Shown piece by piece: positions 18,366 through 27,894 of a stretch of DNA of 64,000 nt (the first letter of the stretch is position 1; every line of letters starts with the position of its first letter). The position numbers were made by a program, and so were the translations under genes. The notes beneath the pieces were generated by a model, which was not told where the DNA came from, searched no databases, and saw nothing but the letters and a program-made list of their open reading frames with translations. The stretch lies in the NCBI RefSeq assembly GCF_023149135.1, contig NZ_JAIWJX010000002.1, forward strand, positions 3,968,001 to 4,032,000. The letters are read 5' to 3'. This DNA is from Fictibacillus marinisediminis (GTDB taxonomy: Bacteria; Bacillota; Bacilli; Bacillales; Fictibacillaceae).

Positions 18366-20114
18366 ATGAAGACTGCAAGAATGCTTTTATCCTTTGTTCT
18401 GATGTTTTGCTTTATGACGCCGGCTTATGCAGCGGCACCGGTAAAGGAAAAATCACCGGTTAACCTGGAACACCTCGATTTTTTGAATGAGGATGTCACC
18501 ATTGACGGAAAGGACATGCTGATCACCCACATTTACTCCGAGTATCCCGATTACAAATGGGTGGACGCGTCTGGTGAAGGGATTGCCTGCGTGGATGATG
18601 TTGCCCGTGCAGCGGTCGTGTATTTGAACGATTACGAGCAGAATAAGAACGCTCAGTCGTTGGAGAGCGCAAAGAAAGCGTTGAATTTTGTTATGCACAT
18701 GCAGGCAGATGACGGCGAGTTTTATAACTTCGTAAATAAGGACCTCTCGATCAATACTGACGGACCGACGAGCAAGAAGTCGTTTGACTGGTGGGCAGCA
18801 CGTGCAATGTGGTCGCTCGGCCAGGGTTACGGTGTGTTTAAGGATGTTGATCCTGCTTACGCGAAAGAATTGAAGGACAGCTTCCTTCTTGCCAACAAGG
18901 CTTTACAGAAAAAAGTGAACGAGCATTATGGCGAGTACAAAAATGTACACGGTTACAAAATACCAGCCTGGATCGGCGGCTTTGATGCGATGTCCAATGC
19001 ACTGCTGGGCCTGGCTGAGTTTTATGAGGTTGAGCCGAGAGCTGATGTGAAAGATTCGATGAAAAAAGTGGGCCGCGGTTTGGACGAGTTCCAATATGGC
19101 TCGTATACGCAATATCCATACGGCGCGCACATGGATTGGGAAGGCTCCCCTACCCTCTGGCACGCATACGGCAGCGGGCAAACCTATGCCCTGGCAAAAG
19201 CCGGCATGGTGCTCGGCGAGAAAAAATGGATTGCTTCCGCCAAACAGGAAGCCGAGCAGTTCTTCACCCACCTCCTCGTTACGGGCATGATCAAGGAAAT
19301 GGCACCGACGATGGCGAAGGATGAACAGATTGCTTATGGCGTGAACATGCTGACGCAAGGGTTCGCCGAAGTGTACCATGCGACGAAAGATCCGAAGTAC
19401 GCGAAATATGCTGGCTTAACCGCCTCGTGGTTCACCGGGAATAATGATGCCGGCGCTGTTATGTATGATCCAGCGACCGGCCGTGGGTATGATGGCTTGA
19501 ACGGCGTGAACGGAAAAGTGAACTGGAACTCCGGTGCGGAATCTACGATCGAAGCCTTGATGGCGATGCAGACGGTAAATGAAATACCATTGGCTGCGAA
19601 ATTGCTGGATGCGAAGACGGTGGATAGACATACCGCGGTTGTTGAGGAAGCCGAGAGTTTTGAGTCTGTATTGGGTAAGCCGGAGATTGTGACACCGGAA
19701 AGCTCCTGGACGGGTGATGCTTCTTATAGTGGGAAGCTGATGAAACTTGGAAATCAAGATGAGGTAAGTAAGAAAATAGCTATCGATAAGTCTGGTGCCT
19801 ATCTATTGTCCAGTGCTTTAGTAAGAGAGGCTGGTAATACCGGAGAGCTAGAAGCGAAGATTGATGGCAGAACTGTGACTGCGGCGTCAGTTAAACCTTC
19901 TCCAGACAGCGATTTCCTCACTCTCGTAAACTTTGATCGTCCTTTCTACTTAAACAAGGGTACACATGATTTACAAGTATCATTTGAAGGCCGATCAGTG
20001 CTTGCCGATAATCTGGTACTGCAGCCAGTGGTAGAATCCGCAGTGTTTAAGAGCAGTGGGCAGACTCTGAAGCTGGAAAGGAACTTGTTAACGGGCATTA
20101 ATTATCTAAAATAA
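18366..20114 (+). CDS. Secreted alpha-barrel protein, glycan-active candidate
   Basis: The 582-residue product has a clear signal peptide (MKTARMLLSFVLMFCFM, cleavage after AYA). Residues 35-410 are rich in Trp, Tyr and Asp with repeated helix pairs (VDDVARAAVVYL, FDWWAARAMWSLGQGYG, YPYGAHMDWEGSP, WHAYGSGQTYALAKAG), which resembles (alpha/alpha)6 glycosidase or lyase folds. The last 130 residues look like a beta-sandwich carbohydrate-binding module. I do not recognise a named family. The ATG at 18366 is six bases from AAGGAGG; an ATG at 18360 is too close. Position next to the mannoside regulator suggests action on an external mannose-containing glycan. Confidence 0.75.
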   Translation: MKTARMLLSFVLMFCFMTPAYAAAPVKEKSPVNLEHLDFLNEDVTIDGKDMLITHIYSEYPDYKWVDASGEGIACVDDVARAAVVYLNDYEQNKNAQSLESAKKALNFVMHMQADDGEFYNFVNKDLSINTDGPTSKKSFDWWAARAMWSLGQGYGVFKDVDPAYAKELKDSFLLANKALQKKVNEHYGEYKNVHGYKIPAWIGGFDAMSNALLGLAEFYEVEPRADVKDSMKKVGRGLDEFQYGSYTQYPYGAHMDWEGSPTLWHAYGSGQTYALAKAGMVLGEKKWIASAKQEAEQFFTHLLVTGMIKEMAPTMAKDEQIAYGVNMLTQGFAEVYHATKDPKYAKYAGLTASWFTGNNDAGAVMYDPATGRGYDGLNGVNGKVNWNSGAESTIEALMAMQTVNEIPLAAKLLDAKTVDRHTAVVEEAESFESVLGKPEIVTPESSWTGDASYSGKLMKLGNQDEVSKKIAIDKSGAYLLSSALVREAGNTGELEAKIDGRTVTAASVKPSPDSDFLTLVNFDRPFYLNKGTHDLQVSFEGRSVLADNLVLQPVVESAVFKSSGQTLKLERNLLTGINYLK

Positions 20115-20120
20115 CTGGCT

Positions 20121-20153
20121 GCCAACCGGGGTTTTTACCGGTTGGCTTTTTTT
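20121..20153 (+). terminator. Terminator after the secreted protein gene
   Basis: GCCAACCGG (20121-20129) pairs with CCGGTTGGC (20138-20146) and is followed by TTTTTTT. Confidence 0.9.
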
Positions 20154-20181
20154 ACGGCACTGATTAAAATACAAAAAAATC

Positions 20182-20222
20182 AGGCTGCATAGCACCCAAA
20201 GAATTTGGGCCCATGACAGCCT
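20182..20222 (-). terminator. Second terminator downstream of the PAS-STAS gene
   Basis: AGGCTG/CAGCCT with an inner CCCAAA/TTTGGG stem; on the minus strand it is followed by GATTTTTTT. It may back up the nearer terminator at 20257-20280. Confidence 0.65.
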
Positions 20223-20256
20223 AATGATGTTGCCTTCCCTTTTTTATCCAAAACAA

Positions 20257-20280
20257 AAGAGCACCCGCCTGGATGCTCTT
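20257..20280 (-). terminator. Terminator of the PAS-STAS gene
   Basis: On the minus strand AAGAGCA pairs with TGCTCTT (20274-20280 with 20257-20263) and is followed by TTGTTTTGG. It lies 11 bases past the stop of the gene at 20292. Confidence 0.7.
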
Positions 20281-20291
20281 ACCTCAATGAT

Positions 20292-21032
20292 TTAATTATT
20301 ATTTTCAAAAGAAATAATATATTTTAAGCCAGCATGAGCATCTTTAAAGGTTGGGATATGATTTAACTCCTGTATGTTCATTGCTAGTTCAGGATTAATG
20401 CCAACTATAACACACTCTACCCCAATCAGATTTAGACAGTCATATAGTTTGGTTAGATTATATCTAACACTATCATCAAATGTGGTTATACCTCTTAAAC
20501 TGACCATTACAAACCTGACACCATTATTTACACATTCTTCCAGAACTGTGGTTATAATATGTTCTCCGCGATCTATTTCCAGGCTTCCTATGAGCGTTAG
20601 AGCGATCGTTCTATCCCAAATATTTAGGATCGGCACAGAAAGATCTTTAATTAATCTTTCTTTTCTCTTGTCCTCTTCAACCTTTGAGGTAACGTCCATC
20701 AACATAACCATAAAACCTTGTTCTTTTCGAATGGGGGTAATTACGATATCTGCAATCACTTTGTCTTTAATATTAATCCTTGCCCTATGTCCTCCCTCGA
20801 GCCGTCCCATTACTCTGCGTTGATGATCAGGCTTGTTGTGAAAATAGTCCATATTCAAACCTATAAAATCATCTGAACTGGAAAGACCATAATACGGAGC
20901 AATCGTTCCTAAAATCTCCTTCGCCTTTATATTCATCCATATAATTTTATACTCTTTATCTGCAAGAATGATGACTTCACCAATACTGTTCAAAACATCG
21001 GTACTAGATAGATCAAATGGTACTTGATGCAT
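20292..21032 (-). CDS. PAS-STAS sensor protein (RsbR-like)
   Basis: The 246-residue cytoplasmic protein joins an N-terminal PAS domain (about 8-118: SIGEVIILADKEYKIIWMN ... GFMVMLMDVTSK) to a C-terminal STAS domain (about 130-240: SVPILNIWDRTIALTLIGSL ... GVRFVMVSLRGI). STAS proteins of this layout act as stressosome components or as anti-anti-sigma-like regulators in general stress signalling. The phospho-site Ser/Thr expected in the STAS loop falls at GITTFDDS. AAGGAG is eight bases before the ATG. It is a single-gene unit. Confidence 0.82.
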   Translation of the reverse strand: MHQVPFDLSSTDVLNSIGEVIILADKEYKIIWMNIKAKEILGTIAPYYGLSSSDDFIGLNMDYFHNKPDHQRRVMGRLEGGHRARINIKDKVIADIVITPIRKEQGFMVMLMDVTSKVEEDKRKERLIKDLSVPILNIWDRTIALTLIGSLEIDRGEHIITTVLEECVNNGVRFVMVSLRGITTFDDSVRYNLTKLYDCLNLIGVECVIVGINPELAMNIQELNHIPTFKDAHAGLKYIISFENNN

Positions 21033-21372
21033 GCAAGCATCTCCTTAAACTGGAATAGGTTTATTATAAAACAAAACACTGTTTTTTTACACCAAGACAG
21101 CGTGGCTCAGGAAACAAGAAGTTCGAGGAGCAGCAGATTCCGAGGAACGGAGTTTGGCATGAATCAAATGAGGATCTGAGGATATCAAGGCAACAAAGAA
21201 ATTCGCAGTTTTATGGAAGGCGCAAGAGAAAACGGAGCGTCTTCATGCTCCGTCATTTAACAAAGTATATTTTAGGTGCATTTCTTGAAAAGCCAACTTC
21301 CTATGTTGACTCATTTTCCCTATCATTCCACAGGCTCATATTTTTAATTATGTAAATGCACTCAATAAAATT
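21033..21372. other. Gene-free block with a GC-richer conserved-looking segment
   Basis: These 340 bases contain no supported gene. The part 21095-21260 is less AT-rich than its flanks, includes the hairpin GGAGCGTC/ATGCTCC (from 21235), and has no frame with a ribosome site. Its style resembles non-coding repeats seen in Bacillaceae, but I cannot identify it. The left end should contain the promoter of the PAS-STAS gene. Confidence 0.35.
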
Positions 21373-22593
21373 CTACTCTTCTCCCAATATTGCCACCGGA
21401 CGAAAAACCTCGTAATGGATATGTTCCTTGGGAACTTCCCATTCATTCAAGGCTTTAATAATCGCTTCCATAAACGGAACGGAACCGCAGAGATAAAAAT
21501 TAGCTTCTTTCTTAGCGAGTATGGATTGCAGGGAGTCCAAATCAATATATCCTTCTTTATCATAATTTTTGGCTTTTTTATCCTCTTCAGTGGGTGAATC
21601 ATAACAAATAAATGATTTTACATTTTCATAATCGTTTTCCAATTGCTTCACATGTTCTTTAAATGCATGTGTTTTGCTGTTCCTTGTTGCATGAATGAAC
21701 GTAACTTGGTTTGGTGCTTTTTCTTCGACGATTGTATTTAACATACTTAATAAAGGAGTAATTCCAATTCCTCCACTAATCAGCACAATTGGTAAATGAT
21801 CATTGTTGAGAACAAAATCACCAGCAGGGGCAGAAAATTGAAGTGCATCACTAGATTGAATGTGATGATGCAGATAGTTTGAAACAATTCCATCTGGAGA
21901 ATCTCCATGCTCATCTTCACGCTTAACGCTGATGCGGTAGTAATCTTTACCAGGTGCTTCAGATAAGCTGTAATGGCGAATATGCGTGTATTTCTCGCCA
22001 GGAATTTCTGCCTTAATCGTAAGATATTGACCAGCTTTATACGAAGCAATTGCCTTCCCGTCTTTAGGCTTTAAATAAAATGAAGTGACCTCTTCGCTTT
22101 CCTTTACTTTCTTATCTACGTAAAAAGCCCGATATCCTTCCCAGCCTCCTGGCTGTTGTTCGGTTTTTTCGTAAAGTTTTTTCTCAAGATTAATAAAAGC
22201 GTCAGAAATATATCCATATGCTTTACCCCACGCTTCGATAATTTCATCTGTTGCAGTATCACCAAGAACATCTTTTACTGCTTGAAGCAATGTTTCACCT
22301 ACAACAGGATATTGTTCAGGTTTTATTCCAATGGCCCGATGTTTTTGTGAAATCCTTTCAATAACTGGTTTAAGAGTATCCAGATTTGTAATGTATTCTC
22401 CAGCTGCATAAACGGCATATCCTAGTGCTTCCTGCTGGAGACCTCTTTTTTGATTGGTTTGATTGAAGATGTTAAGTAAGTCAGGAGCTTTTTCAAATAA
22501 TAGTTCGTAAAATCTTTTTCCTATTTCTTTACTGTGCTCTTTTAAAACAGGGGCGGTTGATTGTACGATATTAATGGTTTTTTCATCAAGCAT
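21373..22593 (-). CDS. hmp: Flavohaemoprotein, nitric oxide dioxygenase
   Basis: Hmp oxidises nitric oxide to nitrate with O2 and NADPH. The 406-residue product has a globin domain (1-140) with Tyr29, Gln53 and the haem-ligating His85 in QKHRAIG, an FAD domain with RHYSLSE near residue 205, and an NAD(P) domain with SGGIGITPLLSML and FYLCGSVPFM. Length is normal. GGAGG is nine bases before the ATG. Nitric oxide detoxification fits a cell that reduces nitrate (operon at 47-57 kb), though the genes are far apart. Confidence 0.95.
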   Translation of the reverse strand: MLDEKTINIVQSTAPVLKEHSKEIGKRFYELLFEKAPDLLNIFNQTNQKRGLQQEALGYAVYAAGEYITNLDTLKPVIERISQKHRAIGIKPEQYPVVGETLLQAVKDVLGDTATDEIIEAWGKAYGYISDAFINLEKKLYEKTEQQPGGWEGYRAFYVDKKVKESEEVTSFYLKPKDGKAIASYKAGQYLTIKAEIPGEKYTHIRHYSLSEAPGKDYYRISVKREDEHGDSPDGIVSNYLHHHIQSSDALQFSAPAGDFVLNNDHLPIVLISGGIGITPLLSMLNTIVEEKAPNQVTFIHATRNSKTHAFKEHVKQLENDYENVKSFICYDSPTEEDKKAKNYDKEGYIDLDSLQSILAKKEANFYLCGSVPFMEAIIKALNEWEVPKEHIHYEVFRPVAILGEE

Positions 22594-22950
22594 GTAAGGT
22601 ATCCTCCATGTTAAACTATTTACCGGATTTTACTAATATGCCCCAATAATTTACCAATAGACAACTTCTTTCCTGTCTTCTCTTTGGTTTTACCTTTATA
22701 ACAAATTTCGTAGTGCTCTCAAAAATAGGATTTAGCAGCACCCGGATTGTCATAAAGCCATACATAAGACTTCCTTTTATGCCGGGTTTAAATTCTAGAA
22801 AAAATTTTAGCAGTAGTAAAACATAGGTTTAATTTTGCGTTGTGTTTTGGTGGAATTTGAATCGTAAAACATATCAAACATCCTTCCGATCTGCTCATTC
22901 TTTTTGCTAATATCATGCAAAAATTGTGGAATTTCCCCGGAAATAGAAAT
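22594..22950. other. Upstream region of hmp with an imperfect hairpin
   Basis: No gene is supported in these 357 bases. A possible hmp promoter is TTGTCT, 18 bases, CATATT on the minus strand about 50 bases before the start. An imperfect hairpin with arms CCCGG-attgt-CATAAA (22741-22756) and TTTATGCCGGG (22776-22786) lies further upstream. No convincing NsrR-type palindrome was found. Confidence 0.35.
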
Positions 22951-23000
22951 GGTGCCAGGCACCTCCATTACACACTTGTGTAATTGGAGTGCCTGGCACC
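22951..23000. repeat. Palindromic element downstream of rbsB
   Basis: GGTGCCAGGCACC, centre with TTACACACTTGTGTAA, then GTGCCTGGCACC; the centre flanks (TCCA/TGGA) also pair. It starts eight bases after the rbsB stop on the minus strand and could stop or stabilise the ribose operon transcript. Confidence 0.9.
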
Positions 23001-23008
23001 GTTTTTTG

Positions 23009-23935
23009 TTATTTCGTAATAAGATCTAAATCGACTGGAACGAACTTCTCTACCTTTTCGTCTTTGTTCACTTTGACCGCTGTTTGAACCGCCTCGGAAC
23101 CGATCATGTCTGGCTTCTGTGCAACAGTGGCCGCCATCTTGCCTTCTTTGATTGCTTTTTGCGCATCGTCCGTTGCATCAAACCCGACAACAACGACGTC
23201 TTTCAAACCGGCTGCTTCCAATGCCTGAAGTGCTCCAAGCGCCATCTCATCGTTATGAGCAAACACCGCATCTACTTTTTTGTTGCCTTGCAGGATGTTT
23301 TCCATTACGTTCAATCCTTTAGCACGGTCAAAGCTTGCTGTTTGTTTTGCTACAACTTTAATGCCCTTTTCTTTATCGACTGCTTTATGGAAGCCTTCTC
23401 CACGCTCGCGCGCTGCAGAAGATCCAGAGATTCCTTCAAGCTCTACTACATTACCTTTTCCTTTAAGCTGCTTCGCGATATAATCGCCGGCCATTTGACC
23501 GCCTTTAACGTTATCTGATGCAATGTGAGAAACGACTTTTCCGCCTTCTGCACTGCGGTCAACCGTGATGACCGGAATGTTGGCGCTGTTCGCTGATTCA
23601 ATCGCTGAAGAGATCGCTGCTGAATCTGTTGGGTTCACTAGAAGTACATCCACGCCTTGCTGGATCAAGTCTTCGATGTCATTGACCTGCTTGGCTGAAT
23701 CATCCTGTGCATCTACTGTTTTCAGCTGTACCCCAGCTTTCTTTGCTTCTTTTTCAGCCCCTTCTTTTAACGTAACAAAGAATGGGTTGTTTAATGTTGA
23801 AACGGAAAGACCAATCTTTAGATCGCCCTTGCCCTTTTTCTTGTTGTCGTCTGTTCCCGGCGCTTTTGTGGAACAGGCCGTAAGCATCAAAGCCCCAATG
23901 ACGAGAATAATTAAACCCTTAAACATATTTTTCAT
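23009..23935 (-). CDS. rbsB: Ribose ABC transporter substrate-binding lipoprotein
   Basis: The 308-residue product has a lipoprotein signal (MKNMFKGLIILVIGALMLTAC) and a pentose/hexose-binding fold with IGLSVSTLNNPFFVTLKEG, VNPTDSAAI, VITVDRSAEGG and FAHNDEMALGA. Longer reading from 24019 passes through a palindromic element; GGGAGG is seven bases before the ATG at 23935, so that start is used. It is the last gene of the operon, behind rbsC, from which it is separated by one palindromic element. Confidence 0.93.
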   Translation of the reverse strand: MKNMFKGLIILVIGALMLTACSTKAPGTDDNKKKGKGDLKIGLSVSTLNNPFFVTLKEGAEKEAKKAGVQLKTVDAQDDSAKQVNDIEDLIQQGVDVLLVNPTDSAAISSAIESANSANIPVITVDRSAEGGKVVSHIASDNVKGGQMAGDYIAKQLKGKGNVVELEGISGSSAARERGEGFHKAVDKEKGIKVVAKQTASFDRAKGLNVMENILQGNKKVDAVFAHNDEMALGALQALEAAGLKDVVVVGFDATDDAQKAIKEGKMAATVAQKPDMIGSEAVQTAVKVNKDEKVEKFVPVDLDLITK

Positions 23936-23970
23936 CGTAAATCCTCCCTTTTTTTGTTTGCAGTTTGTTT

Positions 23971-24020
23971 GGTGCCAGGCACCGGCGTTACACAAGTGTG
24001 TAATTGCGGTGCCTGGCACC
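23971..24020. repeat. Palindromic element between rbsC and rbsB
   Basis: GGTGCCAGGCACC, centre with TTACACAAGTGTGTAA, GGTGCCTGGCACC. A hairpin here could tune the ratio of binding protein to membrane components, since rbsB products are normally needed in excess. Confidence 0.9.
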
Positions 24021-24039
24021 GAACCTCCTCGAAAATAAT

Positions 24040-24984
24040 CTAAGCCGCCTTCTTCCGATCGATCAGCACTGCGAGCAGAATTACTCCGCCTTTAACCACC
24101 TGCTGGTAAAAGGATGAAACGTTTAGTAGGTTCAATCCATTGTTCAGTACACCAATGATTAGGGCACCGACTAATGTACCGAAAATCCATCCCTTACCAC
24201 CGGAAAGGCTTGTCCCGCCCAGTACAACAGCTGCGATGGCATCGAGTTCATACGCGGTACCTGCCGTTGGCTGTGCAGAATTCAGACGCGACGTTAAAAT
24301 GATGCCGGCAAATGCGGACAGCAAACCGGTCAGCGAGTAGATCATGACTTTGATTCGGCCGACTTTAATACCTGAAAGCAGTGATGCCTCTTCGTTTCCG
24401 CCAATCGCATACGTTCTTCTTCCAAAGGTTGTCTTTTTCAGGATGAACCAGAGGACCGCGAACGCGAGCAGCATCCAGATGACCGGGAAAGGAATTCCAA
24501 GAAAATACCCGCGTCCCATCAAGACAAAGCTCATATCATCCGAGAGGCCGGTGATTGGTTTTCCCTCGGTATAAACGAGCGTCAAACCTCGGAAAATGGT
24601 CATCGTCGCAAGTGTCGCGATGAACGGTGCCACTTTCCCTTTGCTGATAATGATTCCGTTGATGGCTCCCATTACAGTACCCGCAGCCAGACCTGCCAGC
24701 ATAGCGAGAACTGGGTCTGTTCCGCCAGCCATCAGTCCGGCTGTGATCGCTCCGGACAGTGCCAGCATCGAACCCACAGAAAGGTCGATGCCTCCCGTTA
24801 AGATGACGAACGTCAGTCCAAACGCAATGAGCGCGTTAATGGAGACCTGCCGAAGCACGTTGAGAATATTCGTTAACGTGAAGAACTCCGGACTTAAGAT
24901 GGATAGAACAATCAAGATAATGACGAGTCCAATGAGCGGACCGAGCTTCTGAAATATACTAATCTTTCGTGTTGAGGCTGACAT
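24040..24984 (-). CDS. rbsC: Ribose ABC transporter permease
   Basis: The 314-residue permease of the CUT2 class has eight to ten hydrophobic helices with GLTFVILTGGIDLSVGSM and GGTSLSGGKGWIFGTLVGA, both diagnostic for RbsC. The open frame extends to 25089, but AGGAGGG sits seven bases before the ATG at 24984, overlapping the end of rbsA. The gene follows rbsA directly. Confidence 0.94.
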   Translation of the reverse strand: MSASTRKISIFQKLGPLIGLVIILIVLSILSPEFFTLTNILNVLRQVSINALIAFGLTFVILTGGIDLSVGSMLALSGAITAGLMAGGTDPVLAMLAGLAAGTVMGAINGIIISKGKVAPFIATLATMTIFRGLTLVYTEGKPITGLSDDMSFVLMGRGYFLGIPFPVIWMLLAFAVLWFILKKTTFGRRTYAIGGNEEASLLSGIKVGRIKVMIYSLTGLLSAFAGIILTSRLNSAQPTAGTAYELDAIAAVVLGGTSLSGGKGWIFGTLVGALIIGVLNNGLNLLNVSSFYQQVVKGGVILLAVLIDRKKAA

Positions 24985-24985
24985 G

Positions 24986-26482
24986 TTACATCCCTCCTGT
25001 TGCAGCATGCATGATTTTTTCCTGATCCGCTTCTTCGCGGTTGAGAATCCTGCTGATTTTTCCTTCATGAATGACAAGGATCCGGTCACTCATTCCTAAA
25101 ATTTCCGGCAGCTCGGAGGATACCATAATGATGGACACTCCCTGCTCCGTCAGTTCATTCATAATCTGATAGATTTCTTTTTTCGCACCAACGTCCACGC
25201 CACGGGTCGGCTCGTCCAATATCAACACTTTCGGCTGATTGTTCACCCATTTTCCGATAACGATCTTTTGCTGATTTCCACCGCTCAGCGATTTGACGAT
25301 TTGTTCCCCGCCGGACGTTTTCACGTGGAGTTTTTTAATGAGCCGCTCCGTTTCTTTCTGTTCAGCACTTGCGGAGATCACACCGCCGTTTGACACCGCT
25401 TTCAAATTGGTTAGGGTGAAATTTTCACGAACGGTCATCCCTACAACAAGCCCTTTATCTTTGCGGTCCTCTGTGACAAAGGCCAATCCGGCCGCAATCG
25501 CATCTGATGGCTTCGAGATGTTCATCGGTTTGCCGTCGAGATAAACGCTGCCGCCATCCTTTTTCTTATAGCCGAAGATGGCTTCCATGATCTCGGTCCG
25601 ACCCGCGCCCATCAGGCCTGCTACACCCAAAATTTCTCCCTGCTTGACGTCAAAGTGAATGTCTTCGAAGTGTTCTTTTCTCGAAAGGCCTTCCACTCTC
25701 AGCCGTTCCGGGCCGATCTTCGCCTTCCGATCAGGAAACCGCTCGCCAAGCTGACGGCCAACCATCATTGAAACAATTTCATCAAAATTCGTTTCTTTAA
25801 CGATTTTCGTACCGATAAAATCACCGTCACGAAGAACTGAGATCCGGTCACACATCTGGAAGATTTCCTCCATCCGGTGGGAGATGTAGACGATGCCGAC
25901 ACCTTGCTTTTTCAGCTTTTCAATCACGGTAAAAAGCGCTTCGATTTCACGGTCGGTAAGTGCGGCTGTCGGCTCGTCCATGATGATGCAGTCCGAATTT
26001 GTTTCAAGCACTTTGGCGATCTCGATCATCTGCTGCTGTCCGACCGAAAGCTCGCCAGCAACCGCATCAGGATTGATTTCCACCCCAAGCTGCTGGAGTG
26101 CTTTTTTCGTTCGTTTTCGCATATCGGACGTCCGCAAAATGCCAGTCTTGCCATACGTCAGCTCTTTTCCCAGGAAAAGATTTTCCGTCACAGTCAGATA
26201 GGGAATGATATTCAGCTCCTGATGCACGACGCCGATCCCCATCTCCTCTGCCTCTTTCGGATTGGAGAAGTGCACGTCCTTCCCTTTTACCGTGATTGTC
26301 CCTTTGTCTCGTTCATAGATGCCGGCCATGATTTTCATCAGTGTTGATTTGCCTGCGCCGTTTTCTCCCATGAGAGCATGAACTTCGCCAGTCTGCACGT
26401 CAAAGCTCACATTTTTTAGCACATGAACATCTGAAAATGATTTATAGATACCTGTTAAATGAACAAGTGTCTTATCACTCAT
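24986..26482 (-). CDS. rbsA: Ribose ABC transporter ATP-binding protein (double ATPase)
   Basis: The 498-residue protein contains two ATPase domains. The first has Walker [13 protein letters not shown] (about 38-49), signature [13 protein letters not shown] and Walker [10 protein letters not shown]; the second has the degenerate Walker [13 protein letters not shown], signature [14 protein letters not shown] and [12 protein letters not shown]. This layout is that of RbsA/MglA. Its start overlaps the rbsD stop by one base. Confidence 0.95.
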   Translation of the reverse strand: MSDKTLVHLTGIYKSFSDVHVLKNVSFDVQTGEVHALMGENGAGKSTLMKIMAGIYERDKGTITVKGKDVHFSNPKEAEEMGIGVVHQELNIIPYLTVTENLFLGKELTYGKTGILRTSDMRKRTKKALQQLGVEINPDAVAGELSVGQQQMIEIAKVLETNSDCIIMDEPTAALTDREIEALFTVIEKLKKQGVGIVYISHRMEEIFQMCDRISVLRDGDFIGTKIVKETNFDEIVSMMVGRQLGERFPDRKAKIGPERLRVEGLSRKEHFEDIHFDVKQGEILGVAGLMGAGRTEIMEAIFGYKKKDGGSVYLDGKPMNISKPSDAIAAGLAFVTEDRKDKGLVVGMTVRENFTLTNLKAVSNGGVISASAEQKETERLIKKLHVKTSGGEQIVKSLSGGNQQKIVIGKWVNNQPKVLILDEPTRGVDVGAKKEIYQIMNELTEQGVSIIMVSSELPEILGMSDRILVIHEGKISRILNREEADQEKIMHAATGGM

Positions 26483-26874
26483 TAGAAAATCACCCCCGCA
26501 TGTAAAATGATGTTGGCATAAGGCGTTGTTTCACCCGTACGGATGACCGCTTTCGCATTCTTCGTTAATTCCTTGAACGTTTCATGAGAGACCCTATTTT
26601 GCGCGGTGCCTGGCACCGCTACGAGGACCTTGCTGAGATACGCTTCGTTCTCTTCCAATTCCTCAGCAAGCGTTACTTCCTCCACCTGCATGTCATCCGC
26701 GACCGCCTGCAGCGTTTCCAAAAAGCCTGGTGTCCCCATCGTCAGGGCGAGGTCGATGCGTTTAACATCGTCCGGAATCGGTAAGCCGCAGTCTGCGATG
26801 ACAATCGTATCTGTGTGGCCCATTCGTGCGAGAACCGAAGCAATCTCGCTGTTCAATATCCCTTGTTTTTTCAT
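26482..26874 (-). CDS. rbsD: D-ribose pyranase
   Basis: RbsD converts beta-ribopyranose to ribofuranose, the form phosphorylated by ribokinase. The 130-residue product keeps the N-terminal [16 protein letters not shown] with the catalytic His, and the C-terminal [22 protein letters not shown]. Between them, residues reading VAVPGTAQ are encoded by one arm of the palindromic element (26603-26619), at a variable loop. The frame is kept. The ATG at 26874 is used, with GAGGTGG upstream; GTG codons before it lie on the ribosome site. Confidence 0.9.
   Translation of the reverse strand: MKKQGILNSEIASVLARMGHTDTIVIADCGLPIPDDVKRIDLALTMGTPGFLETLQAVADDMQVEEVTLAEELEENEAYLSKVLVAVPGTAQNRVSHETFKELTKNAKAVIRTGETTPYANIILHAGVIF
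26603..26619. repeat. Solo arm of the palindromic element inside rbsD
   Basis: GCGGTGCCTGGCACCGC is a perfect 17-base palindrome identical to the right-arm type of the intergenic elements. It lies in frame within rbsD and encodes AVPGTA. Confidence 0.85.
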
Positions 26875-26923
26875 CTGCACCACCTCTTTCTCTTGCTGTC
26901 TTTTGATTAGAAAAAATCCCGGC

Positions 26924-27801
26924 TCAGCCGTTAACTGCGATGAACTGCTCTACCTCTGATTTGGTTGGCATGCCGGTCTGTGCACCGAGCTTTGTTGTCG
27001 AAAGGGCAGCAACCGCATTGCCAAATTTACAGGCCGCTTTCAATGACAATCCTTTGCTTAACCCAACTGCTAATCCGCCGTTGAAGGAATCACCAGCACC
27101 TGTCGTATCTTTAACATCCACCTTGTAAGAACGGACGTTGATTTCCTCGCCGTCTTTATAAAAAGTAAGACCTTTTGAGCCCTTCGTTACGATCACCTTA
27201 TCTTTGATGAGCTGATCATCGCGGCCTTGAAGCAGCAATTCAAGCTCGTGTTCATTCGGTGTAATGTAATCGCTCTGTTTTAGTAGTTCTTCCGGCAACT
27301 CCTGAATAGGAGCCGGATTTAGGATTACCTTTACTCCATTTTCCTTGGCGATGCTCACTGCTTTCTGAACGCTTTGAAGCGGTATTTCAAGCTGAACAAG
27401 GAGAAAATCACTGCTGGCTATTGTCTCCCGCTTCATCTCGACAAATTCAGGTGTCACTTGATGATTGGCGGCCGGCACGACGATAATGCTGTTATCACCT
27501 TCTGATACAAGGATGGTGGCTGTTCCCGTGGATCCGGAGACCTGCTCTACATCTGTTACGTCTACGCCTTGTTTGTTAAGATGGTTCACAAGCTCCGAGC
27601 CGAAAACATCGTCACCTACACAGCCCACCATGCGGACATCAGCTCCAAGTCTTGCGGCAGCCACCGCCTGGTTTGCCCCTTTTCCGCCGGGAATCGTTTT
27701 AAACTCCTGGCCGAGAAGCGTCTCCCCATTTTCGGAACCTTGTTCGAAATCGTCACCAGATCCATGTTGATGCTTCCCACTACCGTAATCTTAGCTGCCA
27801 T
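26924..27801 (-). pseudogene. rbsK: Ribokinase gene with a frameshift
   Basis: Ribokinase phosphorylates D-ribose at O5. The start (MAAKITVVGSINMDLVTISN) is read from 27801, but the frame fails after KVPKMG; the rest (from VAAARLGADVRMVGCVGDD through the DTTGAGDSFNGGLA ATP-binding and catalytic motif to the end) is in another frame. Adding one G to the run of four (27724-27727, C on the plus strand) restores a continuous family-like protein with GETLLGQEFKTIPGGKGANQ across the junction. It is either a recent knock-out or a sequencing error in a homopolymer. All other rbs genes are intact. Confidence 0.85.
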
Positions 27802-27841
27802 TGCGAGCCCACCTTTTTGTTTGTTCTGTGTTTATTTGCTC

Positions 27842-27891
27842 GGTGCCAGGCACCGTCGTTACACAAGTGTGTAATTGCGGTGCCTGGCACC
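27842..27891. repeat. Palindromic element between rbsR and rbsK
   Basis: GGTGCCAGGCACC, centre with TTACACAAGTGTGTAA, GGTGCCTGGCACC. It begins three bases after the rbsR stop and could separate the regulator from the transport and kinase genes. Confidence 0.9.
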
Positions 27892-27894
27892 ATC

